IMG/VR virus record: IMGVR_UViG_3300031753_000027
Location: 1-33,363 of that record
Source: a virus
Length of the DNA: 33,363 bases
Strand: one strand, 5' to 3'
Position numbers and translations under genes: made by a program. Of this stretch, positions 7,892 through 15,299 are shown in pieces. The notes under the pieces were generated by a model. The model did not search any database. It was not told where the DNA came from and saw only the letters and a program-made list of their open reading frames with translations. Each line of letters opens with the position of its first letter. The first letter of the stretch is position 1.

Positions 7892-8368
7892 GTTCTGAAT
7901 ATACGACCGGCCAGTGGCATTCTGGAGTGCCTCGGAGTCGATTGGCTTCATTTCGGTCGCAGCACTCCACCGACTCTGGAGAACTGGACGCACTTCTGCG
8001 CAGAGTCTCCACACCGACCCTACAAGCCCTTGTCCAGGTAGGCACTAGGGCGCAAACTATAAAGGCGGGGTCCCGCATTGATAAAAGTGAGAGAGCCTGC
8101 GACCGGCCACCAGCCCCAGGTGCTCCTCAACTGCCTCCTTTTATGGCGGCTGCAAACGTAAAAGGCTCGATTTCCAAGGACGTGATGGAGCGTCTGGCCG
8201 CTCCTCTTTCCTTCTTGTCGGCGGAGCGCCTGCATGTGTCTAAATGTAGTTTGCCAAATTGTCAAAACGTTGACAATTTGGCATAAGGATCGCGCGCGCG
8301 GCCTTTTTTTCGGTGTAAAACATGTGTGAAACTCAGGGGCGCATGAAGCCAGCCCTGTGGGGGACGTG
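7892..8368. other. Gene-free divergent control region
   Basis: About 480 bp between a minus-strand gene and a plus-strand gene with no convincing coding sequence. It holds a perfect 14-bp-arm palindrome at 8252-8283. Near the left end, two inverted pairs interleave: 7923-7930 with 7962-7969, and 7933-7940 with 7971-7978 (one wobble). That would allow a pseudoknot if transcribed. A run of seven to eight T at about 8304-8311 follows an alternating GC stretch. Several open frames cross this region on both strands, but none has a coding-like product. Confidence 0.6.
8252..8283. promoter_or_regulatory. Operator-like perfect palindrome with embedded -35-like hexamers
   Basis: Two perfect 14-bp arms (tgccaaattgtcaa and its complement) flank a 4-bp centre. 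Each arm carries TTGACA, a consensus -35 hexamer, pointing outward. On the minus strand a TAGACA lies 17 bp downstream as a poor -10. No good -10 is seen on the plus strand. The site lies where transcription diverges (genes at 7891 minus and 8369 plus), so it is a likely repressor operator. No cognate repressor is identified. Confidence 0.7.
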
Positions 8369-8605
8369 ATGCTCTTCAAGACGACGCCAAAGCAGGCGAT
8401 GAAGCTCGCCTCGATCATGGTCAAGATGGATGCCGCGGGTTTGGATCGGAACTTCATCGTGACCGCCTCCAAGCTGGCTAGAACCGATCAAGGGGTCTAC
8501 GACCTCATGGCCCTATGGCACACGACCAAGGATGACTCGGAGAGGGACGAGGTCGTCGCGGACATTCAGGAGTCCCTCGACGACTACCGCGCTCATCGTC
8601 CCTAA
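8369..8605 (+). CDS. Small hypothetical protein, divergently transcribed
   Basis: 78 residues from the ATG at 8369. A GTG 12 bases upstream is an alternative, and a GGGGGA lies just before the ATG. The product is helical: a basic N-terminus (MLFKTTPKQAMKLASIMVKM), a middle reading FIVTASKLARTDQGVYDLMALW, and an acidic C-terminus. It is the only plus-strand gene in the first 13.9 kb. It lies just downstream of the palindromic operator and converges on the next gene with a 4-nt stop overlap. That isolation would suit a lysogeny or early regulatory gene, but no HTH is clear and no family is recognised. Confidence 0.55.
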   Translation: MLFKTTPKQAMKLASIMVKMDAAGLDRNFIVTASKLARTDQGVYDLMALWHTTKDDSERDEVVADIQESLDDYRAHRP

Positions 8606-9300
8606 AAAGGCAATCTCAGAGCGTGCTTCAACGGGAGCGGCGTCGCAATCGTCCATAGCTTGCGTCGCTGCACTTCGAAGAGCGTCCTACATATTCGCTT
8701 GGCGTCTTTCCCCTCGGCACCCTTGAGAGACCTAGCAATCCTTGCCAGAGCTTCGCGGATTGCACTTTGTCGACGCTTTAGTCTCTCTGCCGTGCGTGAT
8801 TGACTGAATCTCGCATCCCAGAATGTAACAAGCAGTTCAAGATCTCGTTCTGTTATTTGGGCATCTGATAGTGCTGCCCTAATCTCTCGAGCCGACAGAT
8901 CCCACGCAAGCTCCTGGACGGATCGCAAACGCCACATCGCGCGCCGTAAGCGGTATCTCACACCAGCGCCAGTTAGTCCTACATCTGCCGCAATGCTCGC
9001 AGATGTCTCACCGCGCATGAGATACCTTCGCACTAAGTACGCTTCCTCGATCGGGAGCGCCCAGTCTAGAAGTTTCGTGACCCGGCTCGGATCGTCAGCG
9101 GCCAGACAAAGCAGCATGCGGTACAGAGCAGGAGACAACCGACGACGAGACGACTCTTCCTCTGGCTCTTCGAATCCCCCTGCCTCTTTGAGAAGCAACG
9201 CAGTCTCAGGATCTGGATCTCTTGACGCAAGCACGCGCTCCATTCGGCCCGTGAGAGGGACCGTATCCCAATCCCATTCCTGAGGGTCATTCGTCGACAT
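8602..9300 (-). CDS. Protein with two sigma-region-4-like HTH segments
   Basis: 232 residues from the ATG at 9300, overlapping the upstream gene by 14 nt. The N-terminal 60 residues are acidic. Two segments look like helix-turn-helix units of the sigma region 4 kind: LVRRYLMRGETSASIAADVG then LTGAGVRYRLRRAMWRLR (about 90-135), and LVTFWDARFSQSRTAERLKR then RQSAIREALARIARSLK (about 155-190). No sigma region 2 is present, so it is not a complete sigma factor. It could be a transcription regulator or, since small terminases also use HTH DNA-binding domains, a distant small terminase. It lies 3.5 kb upstream of TerL on the same strand. Confidence 0.6.
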   Translation of the reverse strand: MSTNDPQEWDWDTVPLTGRMERVLASRDPDPETALLLKEAGGFEEPEEESSRRRLSPALYRMLLCLAADDPSRVTKLLDWALPIEEAYLVRRYLMRGETSASIAADVGLTGAGVRYRLRRAMWRLRSVQELAWDLSAREIRAALSDAQITERDLELLVTFWDARFSQSRTAERLKRRQSAIREALARIARSLKGAEGKDAKRICRTLFEVQRRKLWTIATPLPLKHALRLPF

Positions 9301-9667
9301 CATCGTCCCCTTTACCCAACAGAGGGACACCCAATACTGCTTCCGCAACCTGGCGCCTGCGCTGCTCTAACTGCTCGTCCGTCAGTACGGCAACGGATAG
9401 CTCTTCCATTTGGGAGGATTGCGTCATCTCTAGAAGCGTCCTAGCCGCAGCCACGCGCGCGACTGACGACGCCCTAGGATCCGTAGCGAGCGAGCGAAGG
9501 TTTCGAATCATCTCATCGCGAAGAACGGCCGCCGAGGGCAACGGATCGGAAGCCACGCCCATGCCTTCCGCCAAGTCATCGTCCTTCCTTTCCGCACCCT
9601 TCCGAGGCCTCGGGTCGCGCCATTCTGGCCTCCATCCCGGCGGGCGATTAGGACGATTGTCGCTCAT
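9287..9667 (-). CDS. Hypothetical helical protein
   Basis: 126 residues from the ATG at 9667 (an alternative start lies six codons upstream). The N-terminus is Pro/Arg-rich and likely disordered (NRPPGWRPEWRDPRPRKG). The middle is helical (SAAVLRDEMIRNLRSLATDP, then RASSVARVAAARTLLEMTQ), and the C-terminus is very acidic (GKGDDDVDE). The ARVAAARTLLE helix resembles the central helices of some small terminases and of DNA-packaging adaptors, but this is weak. It overlaps the gene before it by 20 nt and the gene after by 14 nt, so the three are one operon. Confidence 0.5.
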   Translation of the reverse strand: MSDNRPNRPPGWRPEWRDPRPRKGAERKDDDLAEGMGVASDPLPSAAVLRDEMIRNLRSLATDPRASSVARVAAARTLLEMTQSSQMEELSVAVLTDEQLEQRRRQVAEAVLGVPLLGKGDDDVDE

Positions 9668-9794
9668 CAAACGGCCACCCTTCAATTAGATCCTCAATCT
9701 CTTCAACCGTCTTGCCCTCGGTAGCAATCCCCATTGCGTGCGCGATGTTCTCTAGCTCCGTCCTGAGCAGGCTTTCTAAATCTTCTTTCGTCAT
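9648..9794 (-). CDS. Very small SAP/HeH-like protein
   Basis: 48 residues. The ATG overlaps the protease stop as ATGA (9791-9794), and the gene overlaps the following one by 20 nt. The sequence MTKEDLESLLRTELENIAHA followed by MGIATEGKTVEEIEDLIEGW has the helix-extension-helix pattern of SAP/HeH motifs: L-x(2)-LL, then A-x(2)-GI, then GKT-x-EEL/I. These bind DNA or RNA in other phage and host proteins. The fold assignment is by eye. Confidence 0.55.
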   Translation of the reverse strand: MTKEDLESLLRTELENIAHAMGIATEGKTVEEIEDLIEGWPFDERQSS

Positions 9795-10468
9795 GAAACC
9801 CTCGCTTGCAAGAAAAGTCGAATGTCCTTTGCAGCGACGAACAGATTTAGATTCTGACCTCTTGCGAAGTTCCCTCGCGTGATTCCTACAAGCTCTCCAG
9901 AACCGTTAAAAAGCCCGCCGCCTGACGAGCCTGGTCCGATGGGCGTCGTTGCCTGGACGCACCACATCGAAAGTCCTTCCTCAATGTCAACGTACGGTCT
10001 CAACGCGGCCACTTGCCCAGCCGAGAAAGACCACCACAGCCCCACCGGGTGCCCCATGGCGTAAACGTCCGCCCCGACCAATGGGTCATCGCCGAGCGTC
10101 GCCCACGGGTGGGCGCCTGGGCTCAAGGCCACTGCGAGTGCCAGGTCGTGTGTAGGATCTACGCGCGCAAGTACGGCCGGGTTAATTGCGATATGCGTCC
10201 CGCTTTCATTCTCCTCGACGCCGTTCGAAACAGCGAAAGAGACCTTGTCGCCGGGAGACATATCTGCCACGCAATGAGCGGCCGTTAGGATTCGATTCTC
10301 GCCGACCCAAACGCCTGAGCAGAACGGATCACCAATGTCCGTCACCAGGGCCACAGTGTCCTGCCTCAGGGCACTGACCAAATGGTCTCTACTAATCGGA
10401 AACGCCGTCGGCAGAGAGTAGGAAACAGCACACCCGGTTAGACATAACGCGACTACTTCTCGCAGCAT
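9791..10468 (-). CDS. Trypsin-like serine protease, predicted lipoprotein
   Basis: 225 residues from the ATG at 10468 (a TTG seven codons upstream is less likely). The N-terminus MLREVVALCLTGC is a short lipoprotein signal with lipobox LTGC. The chymotrypsin-fold triad is intact: H65 in TAAHC, D108 in HDLALA, and S182 in GPGSSGGGLF. Bacterial V8/HtrA-like members share the AMGHPVG and GELVGITRG segments seen here. It should act at the envelope or outside the cell. A complete secreted trypsin-like protease is rare in phage genomes. It may be a moron that alters host or competitor proteins in the lysogen, or may process a virion protein. It sits in an operon with small genes of unknown role. 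Confidence 0.88.
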   Translation of the reverse strand: MLREVVALCLTGCAVSYSLPTAFPISRDHLVSALRQDTVALVTDIGDPFCSGVWVGENRILTAAHCVADMSPGDKVSFAVSNGVEENESGTHIAINPAVLARVDPTHDLALAVALSPGAHPWATLGDDPLVGADVYAMGHPVGLWWSFSAGQVAALRPYVDIEEGLSMWCVQATTPIGPGSSGGGLFNGSGELVGITRGNFARGQNLNLFVAAKDIRLFLQARVS

Positions 10469-10494
10469 AAAATCAAGTATGTCCCACAACGGAA

Positions 10495-10662
10495 CTACTT
10501 ACAAGACTTGACGCCAGTGCTGATACAGATCTTGTGTTCTCTGCAATAACGCTCCACGTCAGATAGACTCCGTGCATGCACGCCGTCTTCAAACAGTTTG
10601 GCGAGTGCATACAGATTCGTATACTTTCGAAGCCATGCAACGATGATCGCTCTCTCGCTCAT
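10495..10662 (-). CDS. Small hypothetical protein
   Basis: 55 residues from the ATG at 10662, three bases after the stop of the RuvC-like gene. The product starts MSERAIIVAWLRKYTNLYAL and contains LSDVERYCREHKICISTG. It is helical, with two cysteines. No family is recognised. The immediate adjacency suggests co-transcription with the upstream nuclease gene. The downstream protease gene starts 27 bases after its stop. Confidence 0.45.
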   Translation of the reverse strand: MSERAIIVAWLRKYTNLYALAKLFEDGVHARSLSDVERYCREHKICISTGVKSCK

Positions 10663-10664
10663 CG

Positions 10665-11156
10665 CTAACGACCGCGGGCCCAAAGCCCAATACCCACGGC
10701 GTCAAGCACATTGTGCTGCTTGCCGGGAGAGATTCCTTCGAGGGCCGCGGCGAGAATCTCTTTCTCGTAGCCATTGAGCGAAGCTCGAATTCGCTTGTGA
10801 TGTATCTCTTTGGGTACCTGACCCTTCCACGTCGCCGGTTCGATGAAGTTCACTTGCACAGCGTGCACTTCGTAGATTCCCGCCCAGCGACCGGCATCCC
10901 TCGCAAGCTTCACAATGTCATTCGGCGGGACCTTGCTCCGCGGATAGATAACCGGGGATTCAATCCACGCGGTCTCAATCAACGAGACGGCCGGACGGGC
11001 CTCGCTCCGTAGCACGACATGGTGCCTGCACTTGCGGGGGTCGCCGAGACCGCAGGCGATGAGACCACCGGCAGCGATCCCTGAGCCAGCCGACATAGTC
11101 GCTCGGCTCCAGATAGCCCAGCCTGTTTCGTTCCCGGGGTCGATTGAGACGTACAT
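10665..11156 (-). CDS. RuvC-like Holliday junction resolvase (RNase H fold)
   Basis: 163 residues. The start MYVSIDPGNETGWAIW carries the first catalytic Asp (D6) in the RuvC signature. E66 in WIESPV and D152 in KQHNVLDAVGIGLW (with H148) fill the second and last acidic positions. The length matches RuvC. It would cut branched DNA made during phage recombination or replication so that packaging is not blocked. It is the first gene left of the candidate replication origin, transcribed away from it. The upstream region has no clear ribosome site for the ATG. Phage RuvC-like enzymes often differ in DNA specificity from the host protein. Confidence 0.82.
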   Translation of the reverse strand: MYVSIDPGNETGWAIWSRATMSAGSGIAAGGLIACGLGDPRKCRHHVVLRSEARPAVSLIETAWIESPVIYPRSKVPPNDIVKLARDAGRWAGIYEVHAVQVNFIEPATWKGQVPKEIHHKRIRASLNGYEKEILAAALEGISPGKQHNVLDAVGIGLWARGR

Positions 11157-11275
11157 GGTTCAGGAGTGATATTGCCCCTGGCGGGGGTGTTATTTTTTAT
11201 TTCGCCGTTTGCTATCTAGGCCGTCACTGGAGGTTCTTTTTTCTTTTTTGAATCCACCCCCATTGACTCGCGCCG

Positions 11276-11300
11276 TCCCCATGCCCTCTAGGCATGGGGA
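11276..11300. repeat. Perfect 10-bp inverted repeat (hairpin)
   Basis: Arms tccccatgcc and ggcatgggga enclose a 5-nt loop. No T-tract follows on either strand, so an intrinsic terminator is not supported. It abuts the iteron cluster and may be part of the origin. Confidence 0.7.
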
Positions 11301-11305
11301 ACGGC

Positions 11306-11483
11306 GGCGAAAGTCGTCAACGGGGCACTTTCGCCGACTTTCGCCAAACGGCGAAAGTGGAAGGCACCGAGTTTCCTGAATCCTTCTGAGTAGTTACGTT
11401 ATTCATCGAATCGACTTTCGCCGACTTTCGCCAAAGGCATGACTTTCGCCGACTTTCGCCAAAACCGATCGGTTGGCGAAAGT
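11306..11483. repeat. Iteron cluster: nine copies of ACTTTCGCC
   Basis: Forward copies start at 11327, 11337, 11414, 11424, 11442 and 11452. Reverse copies start at 11306, 11350 and 11475. Three pairs of forward copies are spaced exactly 10 bp apart, one helical turn, so each pair presents two sites on the same DNA face. This is the pattern of initiator-binding iterons. A repressor-binding array is the alternative. Confidence 0.85.
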
Positions 11484-11591
11484 CGATAGTGAGCGATTTC
11501 GCATACTTACGAAAATGAACATTTTGTCCGTGATAAATATCTTCTTTTTCGAGCTGCTCAGCATTTTCTACCAATTATTTTCTGAATGATT

Positions 11592-13670
11592 TCAAGTTTT
11601 TTCAGTTAGCAGTGCATATTTGATCCTGTTTAAAGAACATTCCTCTATTGTCCCCATTTCCCGCAACTCCCCGTATGCCTTTCTGTAGATGATTCGATTT
11701 CGGTCGGCGAATGTGTCGTCTAGGACCTTCTTAGGCATCCCTGAAGAATGAGGCTTCAGCTTTTGCTCAATCAAAGCCTTCATGCTCTCAACCGTGTCCT
11801 TCAGTTCGACCTTGGGAGACTCCGTGACGATGCGTAGCCCGTGGTCGCTTAGCTGGATGCGGATGTCTTTAGGCGTTCTGCCGGCGCCATCCTTGACGGA
11901 CGTCATCGTAGCAGTGACAGTGTTATCGGCTTCATTCTTCTCTACGTTTTCGAAAGCGAATACGCGATCGCATGCTGCAAAGATGGCAGTGGACCCGCGG
12001 ATAGCCTCTCTCTTGTCCCCTCCATTACCTTTGCGAGCATGGTGAATGAAGATGACGCTCGTCTTGACCTGATCTGCCACGCGACCTGCATGGTCCAAGA
12101 TCAAGTCAGCGCGAGCGTCGTTTTCATCAAGGCTAGGGCCCGCGCGTCGAAACGAATCTATGATCAGCAGATCGGGCCTGGTATTTGCTAAGGAGACCCA
12201 TTCCTCAGGATCTTCTAGGCTGATTCCGGGGTAGGACGAGTGCCACAATCTTTGCTCTACCTCGTCATCCTGCACACCTAAGAGCTGCAGACGGCGGAAT
12301 GTCTCGTGCTCTCCGCTCTCGTAATCAACTATGACAGCCTTGCCTTGTTTAACCGGGAACTGCTCTAGCCATGGCTTGCCCGACGCGACAGCTAGAGCAA
12401 CAGAATGCGCAAGCCACGTCTTCAAGGATCCACCGTGTGCCACGAACATGATTACTTCCTCGCGCGCGATGATCCCTTCGATGAGGTACTGAATCGGAGG
12501 GATCGGTCGGTTGTGGTTTGAGGTATGAAACTTGAACTTGCCAACCTGGACTCTAGTTTCTCTAAGGGATTCGAGGTTCTCGACGGCATCTACGGACTCG
12601 GCTAGCTGCGGTACTTCGATCACTGGCTTGATTGAGCTAAGCCTAGCCTCAATGTTGCTTCTCCATTCGTCTTCTAGCAGTCGACGAACGTAATCTACGA
12701 CGGTTACCCCTAGACGTTCGGACAGCCTTGTCCACCCCGTGGTGGGGGCGTCCTTATTTCGAGCCCACGTCCTCTCGACGGTATCCTGGCGTTTTTTACG
12801 GTCCTCGTCGCCAGCAAGGCGACAGACGTAGCAGAGGAACTCTAGTCCGTCCTCCTTCGGCCAACCTTCGTTATGTAAAGCCCCGGCTAAGGCGAACTGC
12901 GTCTCGTGCCTACCGTTCCCCATGGCTGGCCAAAGAGCAGCTAAGGCGCCTGCGGCCATTCTTCTCTTTTCAGATAGTGGATGAGAGGGACTGTTTTCGA
13001 CGGGAGCCTTAGGTGTCTCGGGTGAAGAAAACTCCGCGGGTTTCAGACTATCGAGCACCGTACACGGGCCGGGTATTACCAGGGACCGATAACCCGCCGT
13101 TCGGATCGGACAGTAGAAGAGTCGAACAATATCTAGTGCGTTCTGATCTTGCTCGCCTCTGCTTTGCAGGTATGGCTTGACGCGAAGCTGCCATTCATCG
13201 GGTGTAGCCTCACGATCCAGTAGCTCGAACACGCGCAGACGCCACGTGCCGTCTTCCGTGTTGCGTTCCGTCGCAGTCGTGTGAATCGCTAGGAACCTAT
13301 CAGGAAGCAGTTCGCGAATTTTTTCGCATGCCTCTTCGAACGTATCAGCCGCTAGGTGGTCAAAGTCATGGCCTATGACTTGTCGACCTAGACAGTGCTC
13401 TTTTCTCCTAACAAATCCGTCGAACCTCGCAAGGACTAGTGCGGGTAAGTCTTTCTTGACCTCTCCTCGGCTCTTAGAATCGGAGGCCTCCGCAAGCCGC
13501 TTTACTAGAGTCTGTTCTTCTTCAGGCCATTTAGGATCGTTGAACAGCGCCGAGACAATCTCGGTCGGCTTCTCTACTAGCCAAGTCAGAAACTCTTCGC
13601 CGTCCAGGTCTGAAATAGCTCTGAACAGCCTTCCCATGTTGTCACGGTTGAGAACGCCTACGTGGATCAT
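11592..13670 (-). CDS. Replicative primase-helicase (RepA/RecA-fold ATPase)
   Basis: 692 residues from the ATG at 13670. The frame opens 8 codons upstream at a TTG. The C-terminal half is a RecA-fold hexameric helicase of the RepA/AAA_25 kind: HGGSLKTW Walker A near 411, AVIVDYESGEHE, DLLIIDSFRRAG Walker B near 500, and SVIFIHHARKGNGG. The middle (about 235-330) carries a PriCT-like helical segment (LAGALHNEGW... and TVERTWARN). An N-terminal primase active site is not obvious, though a divergent archaeo-eukaryotic primase domain is possible. It would load at or unwind from the origin region lying directly downstream. It follows the small HTH gene. Confidence 0.8.
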   Translation of the reverse strand: MIHVGVLNRDNMGRLFRAISDLDGEEFLTWLVEKPTEIVSALFNDPKWPEEEQTLVKRLAEASDSKSRGEVKKDLPALVLARFDGFVRRKEHCLGRQVIGHDFDHLAADTFEEACEKIRELLPDRFLAIHTTATERNTEDGTWRLRVFELLDREATPDEWQLRVKPYLQSRGEQDQNALDIVRLFYCPIRTAGYRSLVIPGPCTVLDSLKPAEFSSPETPKAPVENSPSHPLSEKRRMAAGALAALWPAMGNGRHETQFALAGALHNEGWPKEDGLEFLCYVCRLAGDEDRKKRQDTVERTWARNKDAPTTGWTRLSERLGVTVVDYVRRLLEDEWRSNIEARLSSIKPVIEVPQLAESVDAVENLESLRETRVQVGKFKFHTSNHNRPIPPIQYLIEGIIAREEVIMFVAHGGSLKTWLAHSVALAVASGKPWLEQFPVKQGKAVIVDYESGEHETFRRLQLLGVQDDEVEQRLWHSSYPGISLEDPEEWVSLANTRPDLLIIDSFRRAGPSLDENDARADLILDHAGRVADQVKTSVIFIHHARKGNGGDKREAIRGSTAIFAACDRVFAFENVEKNEADNTVTATMTSVKDGAGRTPKDIRIQLSDHGLRIVTESPKVELKDTVESMKALIEQKLKPHSSGMPKKVLDDTFADRNRIIYRKAYGELREMGTIEECSLNRIKYALLTEKT

Positions 13671-13722
13671 TTTGACGTCCAAGGGAGGCTCCAAGATAGA
13701 CCGATGCTTCCATCAGTGGACT

Positions 13723-13947
13723 TCATCGCCCTTCCTCCTGCTCAAGCATGTCGAGCCCTTGTAGAATCTTCATCTTCGTTCGGCGTTGAAGAGGACCTCC
13801 GGCCAGGCAGCGCCACAGAGAATACGTCGTAATGTCGATCCGCTCGGCCACGATGTACACCGTATGCTTGTCAATCTGTTTCGTAAGACGAGCACGCGTC
13901 TCAGGGGCTGCCGGGCCAAGGTTCATATCAGCACTCAATTCAGTCAT
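13723..13947 (-). CDS. Small HTH DNA-binding regulator
   Basis: 74 residues. The ATG has a GGAGG site seven bases upstream. Residues about 25-65 (DKHTVYIVAERIDITTYSLW, then RCLAGGPLQRRTKMKILQGL) have the spacing of a Cro/CI-like helix-turn-helix, with the LAGG-P-RR-T segment as in short phage HTH proteins. It is divergent from the nuclease gene with only 26 bp between start codons, and the two ribosome sites are side by side. It may therefore control both directions. Its C-terminus is acidic (QEEGR). Confidence 0.65.
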   Translation of the reverse strand: MTELSADMNLGPAAPETRARLTKQIDKHTVYIVAERIDITTYSLWRCLAGGPLQRRTKMKILQGLDMLEQEEGR

Positions 13948-13973
13948 GTTCTAACCTCCGTTGGAAGGAGATA

Positions 13974-15299
13974 TTGCCCCAGGGCATCTCGCTATTTCAA
14001 AAACAACGTCGCCGACCGGGGCTATTTCTAGCAGTGGCACTTCTTCTCTCCGCGTCGCAGCTGCAGCTGTTAACCGAATGCCAGCGAAAATGGGGGTTTC
14101 GGTACCTCGAGAAGCTGCGAACACCGCAACACCCCAGCGCCGCGCTAGGGCAAGAGGTGCATGAGAAACAGCTTGGCCCATACCTAACGCAGGGAAAAGC
14201 CTTTGATTTCACGCGCCCGAGCGGCGAGATAGCACAAGCCTTAGTGCCGTTGCTTCCTCTGCCAGGTACGCCCGGGCTTCACTTAGAGCGCCGGTTCGAG
14301 ATCCCGTCCCCTTCCGGTAAGTTCAGTTACCAGGGATACATTGATCTCTACGCGCCCAATTCGACGTGCGTGCCTGGGATCGAACGAAGCTCGTTGAACG
14401 ATTTGTCTCCATCGCCCCTAATCGGAGACTTCAAGACGACGTCTAATCTCGCTTACGCTAAGACATCGGAAGGCTTGGCGACCGATATACAAGCCCAGCT
14501 ATACAGCTGGGCTCTTATGGTGGAAGAACGAGCCAACGAGATAGATCTCGTGTGGTTCTATACACGTACGCGCAAACCACATAAGGCGCAACGCGTGCAC
14601 CTGCACGTATACAAGTCGCACGTAGACGAGCAATTCGAGCGGATAGATGAAATAGGACGCCGCGTCGAGGCTATTAAAACAGCATCACCAGCGGTTGAAG
14701 ATCTCCCTCCTAACGTTCGCATGTGCGAGCAATACGGCGGCTGTCCCTACAGATACAAGTGTAATATCGCGCCGCCCGCCTTCGCGCGGGCGCAAGAGAA
14801 AGGAACGTCCATGAATAGTATGACCAATGATTTCCTGGCCAAACTTCGTAAGGCGACAGCACCCACCGCTGATGCCCATCCCGTGGCGCCACAGAGCCCG
14901 CCCCCTGCGGCAGTCAAACAGGTAGATATGTTCGAAAGCAGCGAGGTGCAGCTACCAGCGTGGGCTACCTCGCCGGTCGATCCCTTGACCGCGAAGAAGG
15001 CACCCGCACCTGTGGTAATGCCTGCAATCAACCCTCCAGAATCGGCTCTACCCCCAGCGCCTCCTACCGGCGTGGCCGCTCCCAGCGAGACGTCGGAAAC
15101 ACAGAAGAAGCGCGGACGTCCGCGGAAGGAGGCCACGATTACGGAATCAATACAGCAGGCACTAACTGAACCTGTCCACCCCCTGCCAGGCTCCTTCGAA
15201 GATTTCACGGAGAGGTTGCGCCGATGTGGTGTGAAAAAGCTTCAGATGCCCACTACGGAAGTAGACGGAATTACTTTTTGGTCGATTGAGCTAGCGTGA
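13974..15299 (+). CDS. Cas4/RecB-like PD-(D/E)XK nuclease with AT-hook tail
   Basis: 441 residues from a TTG at 13974 that follows AAGGAG by three bases. A GTG at 14034 is the alternative and would begin just before the conserved SASQLQLLTECQRKWGFRYL. The nuclease domain has H63 (GQEVHEKQ), IGDFKTT (catalytic Asp, Lys) and the QAQLYSWAL motif. Cys near the start plus MCEQYGGCPYRYKC make a four-Cys iron-sulfur signature as in Cas4/AddB. After about residue 275 comes a Pro/Ala-rich linker, an AT-hook (KKRGRPRKEA) and a small folded end (VDGITFWSIELA). An internal ATG at 14811 with a GAGAAAGGA site could make the tail alone. It likely processes DNA ends in recombination with the adjoining helicase. 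Confidence 0.8.
   Translation: MPQGISLFQKQRRRPGLFLAVALLLSASQLQLLTECQRKWGFRYLEKLRTPQHPSAALGQEVHEKQLGPYLTQGKAFDFTRPSGEIAQALVPLLPLPGTPGLHLERRFEIPSPSGKFSYQGYIDLYAPNSTCVPGIERSSLNDLSPSPLIGDFKTTSNLAYAKTSEGLATDIQAQLYSWALMVEERANEIDLVWFYTRTRKPHKAQRVHLHVYKSHVDEQFERIDEIGRRVEAIKTASPAVEDLPPNVRMCEQYGGCPYRYKCNIAPPAFARAQEKGTSMNSMTNDFLAKLRKATAPTADAHPVAPQSPPPAAVKQVDMFESSEVQLPAWATSPVDPLTAKKAPAPVVMPAINPPESALPPAPPTGVAAPSETSETQKKRGRPRKEATITESIQQALTEPVHPLPGSFEDFTERLRRCGVKKLQMPTTEVDGITFWSIELA

Larger units (their letters stand above)
11157..11591. other. Candidate replication origin: repeat cluster plus AT-rich tract
   Basis: About 435 bp without a convincing gene, between the RuvC-like and primase-helicase genes. 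It holds nine copies of a 9-mer (11306-11483), a perfect 10-bp hairpin (11276-11300), a T-rich tract (11236-11250) and a strongly AT-rich segment (about 11490-11600). Repeats beside an AT-rich unwinding region next to the replicative helicase gene is the classical origin layout. An open frame at 11317-11574 needs a TTG start and merely translates the repeats. Confidence 0.65.

Noticed and set aside
7927-8286. 119-residue plus-strand frame in the divergent region
   Set aside because: No ribosome site, Ser/Arg/Pro-rich composition of a non-coding frame, and it ends inside the operator palindrome.
8288-8312. Intrinsic terminator at the T-run after the palindrome
   Set aside because: The T-run is present, but the GC stretch before it forms no convincing stem, and no gene ends just upstream on the plus strand.
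11306-11483. CRISPR array
   Set aside because: Repeats are 9 bp, in both orientations and with no regular spacers. An iteron cluster explains them better.
11317-11574. 85-residue minus-strand frame with repeated WRKSAKV
   Set aside because: It needs a TTG start with no ribosome site, and its repeats are just the iteron array translated.
13974-15299. Cas4 as evidence for a CRISPR-Cas system
   Set aside because: No other cas gene or array is present. Phage Cas4/RecB-like nucleases commonly work with recombination helicases.
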